Positions 7,294 to 16,310 of a stretch of 43,852 nucleotides of DNA are shown here, piece by piece. Made by a program: the position numbers and the translations under genes. Location of the stretch: assembly GCA_018241325.1 (NCBI GenBank), contig JAFEEB010000046.1:1-43852 (forward strand), in the 5' to 3' direction. The notes beneath the pieces are model-generated. The model ran no database searches, was not told the origin of the DNA, and saw only the letters and a list, made by a program, of their open reading frames with translations. The stretch's first letter is position 1; each line of letters starts with the position of its first letter. The DNA is from Pseudomonadota bacterium. GTDB taxonomy: Bacteria > Pseudomonadota > Gammaproteobacteria > Burkholderiales > Burkholderiaceae_C.

Positions 7294-8304
7294 ATGAAAC
7301 TGGCAACGTACAAGGATGGCTCGCGCGACGGGCAACTGGTGGTCGTCTCGCGCGACCTGGCGACGGCCCACTACGCCACCGGCATCGCCAGCCGGCTGCA
7401 GCAGGCGCTGGACGACTGGAACTTCATGGCCCCGCAGCTGCAGGACTTGTCCGACGCGCTCAACCGCGGGCAGGCGCGCCACCCGTTCCCGTTCGAGCCC
7501 GCGCGCTGCATGGCGCCGCTGCCGCGCGCCTACCAGTGGCTGGACGGCTCGGCCTCCCTGAACCACGTCGAGCTGGTGCGCGCCGCCGGTCACAGCGACG
7601 TGCCCGAGCGCTTCTACACCGAGCCGCTGATGTACCAGGGCGGCAGCGACGATTTTCTGGGCCCCTGCGACGCCATCGTGGTGCCCGACGAGGCCATGGA
7701 CATCGACTTCGAGGCCGAGCTGGCCGTCGTTACCGGCGACGTGCCCATGGCCGCCACCCCCGAGCAGGGGCTGGAGGCCGTCCGCCTGATCCTGCTGGCC
7801 AACGACGTCAGCCTGCGCGCCCTGATCGCGGGCGAGGTCGAAACCCGCCTGGGCCTGGTGCAGGGCAAGCCCGCCACCGCCTTCAGCCCGGTGGCCGTCA
7901 CCCCCGACGAGCTGGGCGATGCCTGGCAGGGCGGGCGCGTGCACCTGAGCTTGCAGACCCGCTGGAACGGCCGCAAGGTGGGGATGTGCGACGCGGGGCC
8001 CGACATGCGTTTTCACTTCGGCCAGCTGATCGCGCACGCGGCGCGCACGCGGCGCCTGGGCGCGGGCACCCTGGTGGGCAGCGGCACGGTCAGCAATCCG
8101 GGCGTGGACAAGAACGGCCGCCGCGACTGGCCCCGGGGCTACGGCTGCATCGCCGAAAAGCGCGCCATGGAAACCCTGCAGGACGGCGCGCCCAAGACCG
8201 AGTACATGCGCTTTGGCGACACGGTGCACATCGAGATGAAGGGCCGGGCGGGCGAGTCGATCTTCGGCGCGATCGACCAGAAGGTGTGCCCGCTGGCGCC
8301 GTGA
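7294..8304 (+). CDS. Fumarylacetoacetate hydrolase (FAH) family protein
   Basis: A 336-residue protein with the FAH C-terminal fold, a metal-dependent hydrolase/decarboxylase/isomerase group. The metal ligand motif is seen as MDIDFEAELAVVTGD (about 138-152), followed by LLANDVSLRALI and KPATAFSPVAVTPDELG. A late Gly-rich motif GTLVGSGTVSNPG fits the family's active-site loop. Start chosen at MKLATYKDGSRDG, the normal beginning of this subfamily. A Bug-type receptor gene follows 43 bases downstream, suggesting uptake and catabolism of one aromatic- or dicarboxylate-derived acid. The true substrate cannot be inferred; homogentisate pathway partners are absent. Confidence 0.88.
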   Translation: MKLATYKDGSRDGQLVVVSRDLATAHYATGIASRLQQALDDWNFMAPQLQDLSDALNRGQARHPFPFEPARCMAPLPRAYQWLDGSASLNHVELVRAAGHSDVPERFYTEPLMYQGGSDDFLGPCDAIVVPDEAMDIDFEAELAVVTGDVPMAATPEQGLEAVRLILLANDVSLRALIAGEVETRLGLVQGKPATAFSPVAVTPDELGDAWQGGRVHLSLQTRWNGRKVGMCDAGPDMRFHFGQLIAHAARTRRLGAGTLVGSGTVSNPGVDKNGRRDWPRGYGCIAEKRAMETLQDGAPKTEYMRFGDTVHIEMKGRAGESIFGAIDQKVCPLAP

Positions 8305-8347
8305 TCAAACCCGTTTATTTCCAACCACCCCACGAGGAGACACCCGC

Positions 8348-9319
8348 ATGCAGCGCCGACACTTCATCTCACTGGCCCCCGCCGCGCTGGCCGCACCTTG
8401 GGCGCGCGCGCAAGGCAGCTGGCCCAGCCAGCAAATCCGCTGGGTCGTGCCCTATCCGGCCGGCGGCGGCACCGACGCGCTGGCGCGCAGCATCTCCGAG
8501 GCCATGCGCCCGGCGCTGAACAACCAGGTGCTGGTGGTGGACAACCGCCCCGGCGCCTCGACCAACATCGCCGGCGAGTTGGTGGCCGCGGCCAAGCCCG
8601 ACGGCTACACCGTCATGTCGGCCGACAACGCCATCCTGGCCTACAACGAATACCTGTTTTCCAAGCTGCCGTTCAGCCCGGCCAAGAGCTTCACCTACAT
8701 CGGCGCGTTCGGGCGCTTTCCGCTGGCGCTGGTGGTCACGCCGAAGTTTCCGGCGCACACGCTCAAGGAATTCCTGGCCTACGTGCACGCCAACCCGGGC
8801 AAGGTCAACTACGCCTCGCCCGGCAACGGATCGCCGCACCACCTGGCGATGGAACTGTTCAAGAACCGCACCGGCACCTTCATCACCCACATCCCTTACC
8901 GCGGCGCGGCCCCGGCCATGCAGGACGTGATGAGCGGGCAGGTCGAGTGCATGTTCCTCGATTTGCCCGCGGGCCTGCCCACCATCGAAAGTGGCAAGGT
9001 GCGCGCGCTGGCCATCGGCTCGGCCCGGCGGGTGCCGCAATTGCCCAATCTGCACACGCTGGCCGAAAGCGGTGTCAAGGACAGCGAGGTCTATGCCTTC
9101 CAGGGCCTGCTGGGCCCGGCGGGCATGCCGCAGGACGTGGTGGCCAAGCTCAACGGCGCCATCAACAGCGCGCTGAAGGCGCCCGAAGTGGTCAAGCGCA
9201 TGCAGGACTACGGCATGGAGGCCCAGCCCGGCACGCCGCAGCAGTTCTTCGACATGGCACGGGCTGAGGCCAGGCGCTGGGGACCGGTCATCAAGGCGGC
9301 CGGCGTCAAGCTGGATTGA
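8348..9319 (+). CDS. Bug family (TctC-like) tripartite tricarboxylate transporter substrate-binding protein
   Basis: A 323-residue periplasmic receptor. The N-terminal signal MQRRHFISLAPAALAAPWARAQG has an RR motif, so Tat or Sec export is possible. The mature part shows Bug hallmarks: IRWVVPYPAGGGTDALAR (near 29-46), NQVLVVDNRPGASTNIAGE, ADGYT-like KPDGYTVMSADN, the Asp-containing VNYASPGNGSPHHLAMELF and HIPYRGAAPAMQDVMSGQVE. Such orphan receptors are greatly expanded in Burkholderiales, and usually no TctAB genes lie beside them, as here. GAGGAGA precedes the ATG. Probably co-transcribed with the FAH hydrolase, hence perhaps that enzyme's substrate supplier. Confidence 0.92.
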   Translation: MQRRHFISLAPAALAAPWARAQGSWPSQQIRWVVPYPAGGGTDALARSISEAMRPALNNQVLVVDNRPGASTNIAGELVAAAKPDGYTVMSADNAILAYNEYLFSKLPFSPAKSFTYIGAFGRFPLALVVTPKFPAHTLKEFLAYVHANPGKVNYASPGNGSPHHLAMELFKNRTGTFITHIPYRGAAPAMQDVMSGQVECMFLDLPAGLPTIESGKVRALAIGSARRVPQLPNLHTLAESGVKDSEVYAFQGLLGPAGMPQDVVAKLNGAINSALKAPEVVKRMQDYGMEAQPGTPQQFFDMARAEARRWGPVIKAAGVKLD

Positions 9320-9320
9320 C

Positions 9321-9416
9321 TCCCCCTGCGTCGCTTCGCGCCTTCCCCCTCTCTCTGCGGGAGGGGGGCAACGCCAGTGGCCGGCGCAGGTCCGGCCACG
9401 GCGTTCGCTGGCGTGG
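9321..9416. repeat. Palindromic repeat element in a convergent intergenic gap
   Basis: The gap between the Bug gene and marC opens with CCCCTGCGTCGCTTCGCGCC and a pyrimidine-rich run, then a strong imperfect hairpin (aacgcc and tggccgg pairing with ccggcca and gcgtt). The first part is repeated almost exactly, inverted, in the gap between the liv receptor and livH. The hairpin may end transcription from either side. The remaining bases of the gap show nothing recognisable. Confidence 0.6.
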
Positions 9417-9502
9417 CCTGGTCCGCGGCCGTCGGATCAAGGGGGTTCAAGCGCAGGTCGTGCCTTGGTGGGCGCTGCCGTGTGGCCTGCAGCTGTGTTG
9501 CG

Positions 9503-10096
9503 CTACAGCTGCTGCGCCAGCGACTTGATCGCGCGCAGCAGCATCTCCACCGCCACGGCCACCAGCACCAGGCCCATCAGGCGCTCGAAGGCCTGCAGCA
9601 CGCGCGGGCCCACCCATTGCTGGATGCGCTCGGCCAGCACCAGCACCAGCGCGCACACGGCCATGGTCACGCTGAGGGCGGCCACCCATTCCCAGCGCCG
9701 CTCGGGCGCCTGGCTGACCAGCAGCAGCACGGTGGCCAGCGCCGAGGGGCCGGCCAGCGCGGGCACGGCCAGCGGCACGATCAGGGGCTCGGTCGTGGTC
9801 TCCTCGGCCGGCGCGGGCGGCGGCGGAAACACCATGCGCAGCGCGATCAGGAACAGCACCACCGCGCCGGCCAGTTGCAACGACAGCTGCGACAGGTTCA
9901 TCACGCGCAGAAAGCCGTCGCCCAGAAACATGAAGGCCAGCAGCAGCACGAAGGCGATCAACACCTCGCGCAGGATCACGCGCGGGCGCCGCGCGATCGG
10001 CACGCTCTTGAGCGCGTTGGCGAAGATGGGAATGTTGCCCAGCGGATCCGTGATCAGGAGCAGCAAGATGGTGGCGGAGACGAAGGTGTAGGTCAT
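9503..10096 (-). CDS. MarC family integral membrane protein
   Basis: A 197-residue protein with six predicted membrane segments. MarC family signatures are visible: the N-terminal [14 protein letters not shown] (about 10-23), [30 protein letters not shown], and the second-half repeat [20 protein letters not shown]. Once thought to be involved in multiple antibiotic resistance, the family has no settled function. The start is set at [13 protein letters not shown]; an in-frame ATG 12 residues upstream would add a non-family extension. An acidic Pro-rich loop ([14 protein letters not shown]) separates the two halves. Confidence 0.9.
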   Translation of the reverse strand: MTYTFVSATILLLLITDPLGNIPIFANALKSVPIARRPRVILREVLIAFVLLLAFMFLGDGFLRVMNLSQLSLQLAGAVVLFLIALRMVFPPPPAPAEETTTEPLIVPLAVPALAGPSALATVLLLVSQAPERRWEWVAALSVTMAVCALVLVLAERIQQWVGPRVLQAFERLMGLVLVAVAVEMLLRAIKSLAQQL

Positions 10097-10203
10097 GGCA
10101 AGACGCGCGGGCAGGGATGCGCAGCCCGGCATTGTGCAGGTTGCGCGCGCGCCGGTACGATGGCGGCCACATGGATCATTTCAACCCAGCCAGGAGACCG
10201 CCC

Positions 10204-11013
10204 ATGAACCCCGCGTCCGTTGACTACAGCCGCTACAAGACCTTGGCCATCACGCGCCGCGGCGAGGGCGGGGCCGTGATCGACCTGCAAATGAAGGCGG
10301 CCAACGGCAAGCTGCCCACCGCCGGCCACGACGGCCACTGGGAGCTGTCCGAGATCTGGCGCGACATCGACCGCGACGAGAGCGTGCGCGTGGCCGTGCT
10401 GCGCGGCGAGGGCATGGGCTTTTCGGGCGGGGGCGACCTGGCCCTGGTGCAGGACATGGCCAGCGACTTCGCCGTGCGCACGCGCGTGTGGAAAGAGGCG
10501 CGCGATCTGGTCTACAACGTCATCAACTGCGACAAGCCCATCGTCAGCGCCATGCACGGCCCGGCCGTGGGCGCCGGCCTGGTGGCGGGCCTGCTGGCCG
10601 ACGTGTCGATTGCCGCCAAGTCGGCCAAGATCGTGGACGGCCACACCCGCTTGGGCGTGGCCGCGGGCGATCACGCCGCCATCTGCTGGCCGCTTTTGTG
10701 CGGCATGGCCAAGGCCAAATACCACCTGATGTTGTGCGAGGCCGTCAGCGGCGAGGAGGCCGAGCGCATCGGCCTGGTGTCGCTGGCGGTGGACGACGAC
10801 CAGCTGCTGCCCAAGGCCTACGAGGTGGCCGACCGGTTGGCCGCCGGCAGCCAGAGCGCGATCCGCTGGACCAAGTACTCGCTCAACAACTGGTACCGCC
10901 AGGCGGGGCCCAGCTTCGACACCTCGCTGGCGCTGGAATTCATGGGCTTTGCCGGGCCCGACGTGCGCGAAGGCGTGGCCAGCTTGCGCGAGCGGCGCGC
11001 GCCCAAGTATTGA
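10204..11013 (+). CDS. Enoyl-CoA hydratase/isomerase family protein
   Basis: A 269-residue crotonase-fold protein. The first oxyanion-hole segment is [18 protein letters not shown] (about 67-84) and the second is [22 protein letters not shown] (about 116-137), followed by FV-like [21 protein letters not shown]. Position-specific catalytic Glu residues of true hydratases are not obvious: an Asp-His pair (GDHA) sits in the region. Isomerase, decarboxylase or another crotonase activity is therefore possible. An AGGAGA ribosome site fixes the start MNPASVDYS, although an ATG 11 codons upstream is open. A dispersed repeat lies directly at its stop codon. Confidence 0.88.
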   Translation: MNPASVDYSRYKTLAITRRGEGGAVIDLQMKAANGKLPTAGHDGHWELSEIWRDIDRDESVRVAVLRGEGMGFSGGGDLALVQDMASDFAVRTRVWKEARDLVYNVINCDKPIVSAMHGPAVGAGLVAGLLADVSIAAKSAKIVDGHTRLGVAAGDHAAICWPLLCGMAKAKYHLMLCEAVSGEEAERIGLVSLAVDDDQLLPKAYEVADRLAAGSQSAIRWTKYSLNNWYRQAGPSFDTSLALEFMGFAGPDVREGVASLRERRAPKY

Positions 11014-11080
11014 ACACTATCAAATAAATAGCTGTCCACGCTTGACAGACAAGCGCTGGAGCGCTGTTTGAGACAAAGCC
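11014..11080. repeat. ATAGCTGC-type dispersed repeat, intergenic copy
   Basis: Immediately after the enoyl-CoA hydratase stop: ACTATCAAATAAATAGCTGT, then CTTGACAGACAAGCGCTGGA and GCGCTG with a TTTGAG edge. AAGCGCTGGAGCGCT can fold into a short hairpin. It has the same design as the copies within the ChaN-like, hemE, lipoprotein and uvrA genes and serves as a reference for the intergenic form. It fills most of the gap to the convergent GST gene. Confidence 0.7.
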
Positions 11081-11087
11081 TGGCGAG

Positions 11088-11738
11088 TCAAGCCTTGCTC
11101 TGGTAGCGCGCGAGCATGACTTCCGTACCGGCCTTGCGATCGGCGTTGACCTTCTGCACCGCGGGGCGCTCGCCCACCCGCTTGAGATAGTCCTTGACCG
11201 GTAGTGCCGCGAGCAGGTCTTCGCCGTAGATGATCTTGCAGGCGCCGCCCAGCACCGGCAGATGCATGGCGGCGGCGCAGTCGGCCAGCGTGAAGCGCTC
11301 GCCGGCGATGAAGGGCGAGAACCTCGCCAGCTTGCCGAAGGCGGCGATGTTTTTCTCCAGCTGCGGGCGCAGCTTTTGCTTCAGGCTGTCGCTCACCTTG
11401 CCGCCAAAGAACGCCTCGGGGTAGAGGTTGCGCGCCGTCAGCTCCAGGTGCAGCTCGATGTAGCGCAGCAGCTCGCGCACCTTGGCCGCCAGGTACGGGT
11501 CGGCCGGCAGCAGCGGGCGCTCAGGGTAGCGCGCCTCGACGTATTCCAGGAGCACGGTGGACTCGCTGATGGGGCCGTGCTCGGTGATCGCGTAGGGCAC
11601 CTTGCCCAGCGGACTGGCCGCCGGGTCGGTCTCGCCCAGCCAGGCCAGTTGCTCCTCGAAGGGTACGCCCTTTTCAAGCAGCGCGAGCTTGACGACGTTG
11701 TAGTAGTTGCTGGCGGCAAAGCCGGCGAGTTTGAGCAT
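11088..11738 (-). CDS. Glutathione S-transferase family protein
   Basis: A 216-residue cytosolic GST. The N-terminal thioredoxin fold has MLKLAGFAASNYYNVVKLAL, the cis-Pro motif GKVPYAI (about 45-51) and the glutathione gamma-Glu binding ISESTVLLEYVEARYP (57-72). The helical C-terminal domain contains the N-capping/hydrophobic staple motif FTLADCAAAMHLPVL. The catalytic residue is probably the Ser or Tyr of SNYY. Detoxification or stress substrate unknown. It is convergent with the hydratase gene and single in its transcription unit. Confidence 0.92.
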   Translation of the reverse strand: MLKLAGFAASNYYNVVKLALLEKGVPFEEQLAWLGETDPAASPLGKVPYAITEHGPISESTVLLEYVEARYPERPLLPADPYLAAKVRELLRYIELHLELTARNLYPEAFFGGKVSDSLKQKLRPQLEKNIAAFGKLARFSPFIAGERFTLADCAAAMHLPVLGGACKIIYGEDLLAALPVKDYLKRVGERPAVQKVNADRKAGTEVMLARYQSKA

Positions 11739-11999
11739 GATGCGATCCTTTGCGCGAACGGTTGAATGACAGTGCGAGCGTAGCGCGCTTCGATCAAGGC
11801 GGCCGTCGCGGACTCGACGTACGGGCGGCGCGCGGACGATGCTTTTTCACGCACGCATGATCGTATGGATGCCGGCCAAGGCTGAATGCGAGGCGTGTTG
11901 CAGCGCCACGGCCCCCCGCGGAGCGCGCGATGGGTTAAGCTGCGCGCCAGGCCCTGCGCGCCGTGCGGGGCCGCTTCAGCCACCGCGAGGAGAGAGAGC

Positions 12000-12848
12000 A
12001 TGAGCGATGCCACGCCGTTTGCCTTCGGCAAACTGATTCCCGGTTTTGACTTCCTGCAAAAGCTGGCCACCGGTGGTGGCGCCGGCAGCGCGTCCGGCCT
12101 GGGGCACTGGGTGGCGCCGACCGTGAACGTGGAAGAGCTGGAGCAGCGCATCACCGAGCTGAAGGCCGTGCAGTTCTGGCTGGAGCAGAACCTGCTGGCC
12201 CTCAAGGCCACCGTGCAGGCCCTCGAAGTGCAAAAAATGACCCTGGCCACCTTGCGCGACATGAACCTGAACGTGGCCGAAGTCGCGCGCGCATTCACCT
12301 TGCCGACCGTTGCCGACGCACCGGCCGAGCCCGCGCCGTCGGCGCCGTCAAAAGCCGAAGGTTGGCCCTACGCTTCCGCACCCGCCAGCGCGCCGGCGGA
12401 GCCCGCCGTGGTGCCGGCGCCCCCGGCTGACGCGGCGCCCGCACCGTCGGCCCCGCGCAAGGCCACCAAGGCGCCACGCAAGCCTCCGGCGGCCGAACCC
12501 AAACCGGCCGCTGCACCCGCTGCGGGCAGCGGCGTCGCCGACGCCATGCAGTGGTGGGGCGCGCTCACCCAGCAGTTCCAGCAGATTGCCAGCGACACCT
12601 TGCGCCAGGCAGCGCGCGCCATACCCGCCGACGCATCGCCGGCCACCCCGTCAACCGCGCCAGAGGCCGGCGCTGGCGAGGCGGCGGTCCCAACGAAGAA
12701 GGCGGTGGCTGCGAAGAGGCCGGCGGCGGCCAAGAAGGCCAAGCCGCGCAAGGCCGCGGCCAAGAAAAAACCCCGCGCTGGCAGTGCCGCCAAGCCGGCG
12801 GCGGCCGGCTGGCCTTTGCCGATGCCGTTCAAGCTCCCGCGGAGCTGA
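12000..12848 (+). CDS. phaM: PhaM family polyhydroxyalkanoate granule multifunctional regulator
   Basis: PhaM links PHA granules to the nucleoid and activates PHA synthase in Ralstonia. The 282-residue product shows the conserved N-terminal helical region with FGKLIPGFDFLQKLA, then the coiled coil VEELEQRITELKAVQFWLEQN (39-59) and VQALEVQKMTLATLRDMN. A long Ala/Pro-rich linker follows, then a middle helix DAMQWWGALTQQFQQIASDT. A histone-H1-like, Lys/Ala/Pro-rich C-terminal tail (KKAVAAKRPAAAKKAKPRK) suits non-specific DNA binding. It is preceded by GAGGAGAGAGAGC. Stand-alone gene, with no phaC, phaA or phaB in view. The tail length is typical. Confidence 0.9.
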   Translation: MSDATPFAFGKLIPGFDFLQKLATGGGAGSASGLGHWVAPTVNVEELEQRITELKAVQFWLEQNLLALKATVQALEVQKMTLATLRDMNLNVAEVARAFTLPTVADAPAEPAPSAPSKAEGWPYASAPASAPAEPAVVPAPPADAAPAPSAPRKATKAPRKPPAAEPKPAAAPAAGSGVADAMQWWGALTQQFQQIASDTLRQAARAIPADASPATPSTAPEAGAGEAAVPTKKAVAAKRPAAAKKAKPRKAAAKKKPRAGSAAKPAAAGWPLPMPFKLPRS

Positions 12849-12887
12849 GCGGCGCGGCGGTGCGTCCGGGGACGACGGGCGGGCCGC

Positions 12888-13880
12888 TTACAGCGACTTC
12901 TTGAGAAGCGCCCCGAGTTCGCCGACGATGCCGCGGCGAAACACCAGCACGCAGACGACGAAAATCGCCCCCTGCACGACGGTGACCCACGAGCCCAGCT
13001 CGGCCAGGTAGTTCTGCATGGTCACGATCACGGCGGCGCCCACCACGGGGCCGAAGATCGTGCCCATGCCACCCAGCAGGGTCATCAGCACCACCTCGCC
13101 CGACATGCCCCAGTGCACGTCGGTGAGCGACGCGAGCTGGAACAAGATGGCCTTGGTTGCACCGGCCAGGCCCGCCAGCGCGGCCGACAACACGAACGCG
13201 CGGTGCTTGAACTTGTCGGCGTCGTAGCCCAGCGAAATGGTGCGCGGCTCGTTTTCACGGATGGCCTGCAGCACCTGGCCGAAGGGCGAATGCACGATGC
13301 GGTAGATCAGCGCGAATCCGCCCAGGAAGATGGCCAGCACGAAGCAGTACATGGCGAAGGGCTGGCTCAGGTCGATCAGGCCGAACAGATGGCCACGCGG
13401 CACGGCCTGGATGCCGTCCTCGCCGTGCGTGAACGGCGCCTGAACGGCGAAGAAGTAGACCATCTGCGCCAGCGCCAGCGTGATCATCGCAAAGTAGATG
13501 CCCTGGCGGCGAATCGCCAACAGGCCGGCGACCCAGCCCAGCGCCGCGGTGCACAGCGTGGCAAACGCGATGGCCAGCTCGGGTGTCCAGCCCCAGACCT
13601 TGGCGGCATGCGCCGCGGCATAGCCGGCCCCGCCCAGAAACATGGCGTGACCGAACGACAGCAGCCCGCCAAAGCCCAGCAGCAGGTTGAAGGCGCAGGC
13701 AAACAGCGCAAAGCACATCACCTTCATCATGAACACCGGGTACACCCCCAGCAGGGGCGCGCCCACCAGGACGACGACCATGATGGCGAAGACCAGGGCA
13801 TGCGCGCGCGTGGAGGCCCCGGTCGGTGCGGCGCCGCCGGATGCGGCGGCCTCGGTGGGGGGGGTGGCGACAGCGGTCAT
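12888..13880 (-). CDS. livM: Branched-chain amino acid type ABC transporter permease LivM
   Basis: A 330-residue inner membrane permease with an Ala-rich 25-residue N-terminal extension and about nine to ten membrane segments. LivM signatures are FNLLLGFGGLLSFGHAMFLGGAGY (begins near 65), RRQGIYFAMITLALAQMVYF and the EAA-like cytoplasmic loop AIRENEPRTISLGYDADKFKHRAFVLSAALAGLAG. It is the last gene of the operon, four bases after livH. Substrate may be an amino acid, urea, amide or aromatic acid; LivM proteins do not distinguish these by motif. Confidence 0.94.
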   Translation of the reverse strand: MTAVATPPTEAAASGGAAPTGASTRAHALVFAIMVVVLVGAPLLGVYPVFMMKVMCFALFACAFNLLLGFGGLLSFGHAMFLGGAGYAAAHAAKVWGWTPELAIAFATLCTAALGWVAGLLAIRRQGIYFAMITLALAQMVYFFAVQAPFTHGEDGIQAVPRGHLFGLIDLSQPFAMYCFVLAIFLGGFALIYRIVHSPFGQVLQAIRENEPRTISLGYDADKFKHRAFVLSAALAGLAGATKAILFQLASLTDVHWGMSGEVVLMTLLGGMGTIFGPVVGAAVIVTMQNYLAELGSWVTVVQGAIFVVCVLVFRRGIVGELGALLKKSL

Positions 13881-13884
13881 GGTG

Positions 13885-14763
13885 TTACTTCTGGGCGCCG
13901 AACAGCCCGGCGGGGCGGATCAGCAGCACGATGGTCATGATGATGAAGATGGCGGTGGTCGACGCCTCGGGGTAGAACACCTTGGTGAGGCCTTCGATCA
14001 AGCCCAGGCCGAACCCGGTGACGATGGCGCCCATGATCGAGCCCATGCCGCCGATCACCACCACGGCGAACACGACGATGATGATGTCGGCGCCCATCAG
14101 CGGGCTGACCTGATAGATCGGCGCGGCCATCACGCCGCCCAGCGCGGCCAGCGCCACGCCGAAGCCGAAGGTCAGCGTGACCATGCGCGGCACGTTGATG
14201 CCGAAGGCCTGCACCAGCTGCGGGTTTTCGGTGGCCGCGCGCAGGTAGCCGCCCAGGCGGGTGTGCTCAATGACGAACCAGGTCAGCAGGCACACCACCA
14301 GCGAGGCCACGATGACCCAGGCACGGTAGTTGGGCAGGAACATGAAGCCCAGGTTTTGTCCGCCTTGCAGTTGCGGCGGAATGGCGTAGGGCAGGCCGGA
14401 GGAGCCGTATTCGTTGCGGAACAGCCCCTGGATGATGAGGGCCAGGCCGAAGGTCAGCAGCAGGCCGTACAGGTGGTCGAGCTGGTACAGGCGCTTGAGC
14501 ATGGTGCGCTCGAGCGCCATGCCGATCGCGCCGATGGCCACGGGGGCAATGATCAGCGACCACCAGTAGTTCAATCCGAGCTTGCTCAGCAGCAGATAGG
14601 CGCCGAACGCGCCCATCATGTAGAACGCGCCGTGCGCGAAGTTGATGATGTTGAGCAGGCCGAAGATGACGGCCAGCCCCAGCGACAGCAAGGCATAGAA
14701 GGAGCCATTGATCAGCCCGATGAGGAGCTGTCCCATCAGGGCCTGGATCGGGATGTCAAACAT
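13885..14763 (-). CDS. livH: Branched-chain amino acid type ABC transporter permease LivH
   Basis: A 292-residue permease with about eight membrane segments. Family signatures: GLINGSFYALLSLGLAVIFGLL (begins near 17), NFAHGAFYMMGAFGAY, the loop TRLGGYLRAATENPQLVQAFGINV and VFAVVVIGGMGSIMGAIVTGFGLGL. It couples to LivM, the two ATPases and one of the two receptors encoded upstream on the same strand. A 203-base gap with a repeat element separates it from the nearest receptor gene, so read-through or an internal promoter is likely. Confidence 0.94.
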   Translation of the reverse strand: MFDIPIQALMGQLLIGLINGSFYALLSLGLAVIFGLLNIINFAHGAFYMMGAFGAYLLLSKLGLNYWWSLIIAPVAIGAIGMALERTMLKRLYQLDHLYGLLLTFGLALIIQGLFRNEYGSSGLPYAIPPQLQGGQNLGFMFLPNYRAWVIVASLVVCLLTWFVIEHTRLGGYLRAATENPQLVQAFGINVPRMVTLTFGFGVALAALGGVMAAPIYQVSPLMGADIIIVVFAVVVIGGMGSIMGAIVTGFGLGLIEGLTKVFYPEASTTAIFIIMTIVLLIRPAGLFGAQK

Positions 14764-14850
14764 GCGCGAAAACCTTCATGTCTTGCTCTGTGGGGTCGGG
14801 TGTCATGAGGCTTGTTGATTGCCCGTGGCGCTGTGCAACAAACTGGCGCG

Positions 14851-14957
14851 GCCCAGGCGCGGGCAGCCGCGCAAGGGCCGCCCCGCAGCGCAGGCTGCGT
14901 CCCCCTTCCCACGCGCAGCGTGAGAGAAGGGGAAAGGCGCGAAGCGACTCAGGGGCT
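14851..14957. repeat. Palindromic repeat element between receptor and livH
   Basis: This gap holds a purine/pyrimidine-asymmetric palindromic stretch (cccccttcccacgcgcagcg pairing with gagagaaggggaa and neighbours). Read on the minus strand, one end gives CCCCTGAGTCGCTTCGCGCC, nearly identical to the element beside marC. It may dampen transcription between receptor and permease genes, which would raise receptor stoichiometry. Confidence 0.6.
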
Positions 14958-14966
14958 TGTCTCATT

Positions 14967-16187
14967 TCAAGACTTCACCAGGGGGCAGTTGCCTTCGTTG
15001 AGCGGGCGGAACGCCTTGTCGGCCGGAATGGTCTGCTGCAGCTTGTACAGATCCCACGGGCCCTTGGACTCGCTGGGCTTTTTCACCTCGAACAGGTAGG
15101 CGGGGTGAATCTTGCGGCCGTCCACGCGGATCATGCCCTTGCCGAACAGCGGATCGTCGGTGGGCAGCTTTTTCATTTCGTTCACCACCTTCACGCCGTC
15201 GGTGTCGTCCTGGATGGCGTCCACCGCCTTCAGGTAATGCAGCATGCCGGCGTAGACGCCTGCGTGCACCATGGTGGGGTACTTGCCGTTGTTGGCTGCC
15301 GCGAAGCGCTTGGACCAGGCGCGGGTGCCGTCGTCATGGTCCCAGTAGAAGGTCTCGGTCAGGTTCAGGCCCTGCGCGGTCTGCAGGCCCAGACCGTGCA
15401 CGTCGGTGATGAACACCAGCAGGCCGGCAAGCTTTTGGCCACCCTTGACGATGCCGAATTCGGCCGCCTGCTTGATCGAGTTGGTGGTGTCGGCGCCGGC
15501 GTTGGCCAGGCCGATGATCTTGGCCTTGGAGGCCTGCGCCTGCAGCAGGAAGGACGAGAAGTCGCTGGTGCCCATGGGGACCTTGACGCTGCCCAGCACC
15601 TTGCCGCCGGCGGCCTTGACGACCTCGGAGGTGTCGCGCTCCAGCGCCTGGCCGAAGGCATAGTCGGCGGTCAGGAAGAACCAGCTGTCGCCGCCGTTCT
15701 TGACCACCGCGCTGCCGGTGCCGTGCGCCAGCATCCAGGTGTCATAGGTCCAGTGCACGGTGTTGGGCGAGCAGGCCTTGCCGGTCAGGTCGGACGAGCC
15801 GGCGCCCGAGTTGACCATCACCTTGTTCTTTTCCTTGGTCACGTCGTTGACGGCCAGGGCCACCGAGGAAGTCGGCACGTCGAAAATGGCCTGCACGCCT
15901 TCGGAGTCATACCACTTGCGCGCGATGCTCGAGCCCACGTCGGGCTTGTTCTGGTGGTCGGCCGAAACGATATCGACCTTCAGCTTGGACTTGGTGGCCT
16001 TCAGGTAGTCCTCCACCGCCATCTTGGCGGCCAGCACCGAGCCCTGGCCCGCCAGGTCGGCGTAGGGGCCGGACATGTCGCTCATCACGCCCACCTTGAC
16101 CACGCCGTTTGGAATGGCGGCTTGCGCGGCTCCTCCGGCGACGAGGCCCAGTCCAGCGATCAACGAGCAAAGCAGTTTGCGTTTCAT
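14967..16187 (-). CDS. Periplasmic receptor of the liv-type ABC transporter (copy nearer the permeases)
   Basis: A 406-residue family 6 periplasmic binding protein. Signal peptide MKRKLLCSLIAGLGLVAGG to AQA, then VVKVGVMSDMSGPYADLAGQGS at the start of lobe 1, DHQNKPDVGSSIARKWYDSEGVQ, NSGAGSSDLTGKACSPNTVHW and YFLT-like SWFFLTADYAFGQALERD. It is very similar throughout to the next gene upstream, from signal peptide to the C-terminal PSESK-P-D-YKL region, so the two arose by tandem duplication. ORF extensions upstream of MKRK are ignored because the signal peptide fixes the start. Ligand unknown; the acidic and aromatic composition does not identify it. Confidence 0.92.
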   Translation of the reverse strand: MKRKLLCSLIAGLGLVAGGAAQAAIPNGVVKVGVMSDMSGPYADLAGQGSVLAAKMAVEDYLKATKSKLKVDIVSADHQNKPDVGSSIARKWYDSEGVQAIFDVPTSSVALAVNDVTKEKNKVMVNSGAGSSDLTGKACSPNTVHWTYDTWMLAHGTGSAVVKNGGDSWFFLTADYAFGQALERDTSEVVKAAGGKVLGSVKVPMGTSDFSSFLLQAQASKAKIIGLANAGADTTNSIKQAAEFGIVKGGQKLAGLLVFITDVHGLGLQTAQGLNLTETFYWDHDDGTRAWSKRFAAANNGKYPTMVHAGVYAGMLHYLKAVDAIQDDTDGVKVVNEMKKLPTDDPLFGKGMIRVDGRKIHPAYLFEVKKPSESKGPWDLYKLQQTIPADKAFRPLNEGNCPLVKS

Positions 16188-16310
16188 GGTGATATTCCTC
16201 ACGAGTGATGAAGGGTTCGAAACGGACGGAGCAACAGCCCGTCCATGGGCATGCCGGTACTGATCGAGGTCATCACTCAACATCGAAACTCGTCAATCCG
16301 TGCAATGGGT

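Noticed and set aside
11739-11999. Possible small gene between GST and phaM
   Set aside because: Open frames here have no ribosome site or family motif; the region only plausibly holds the two divergent promoters.
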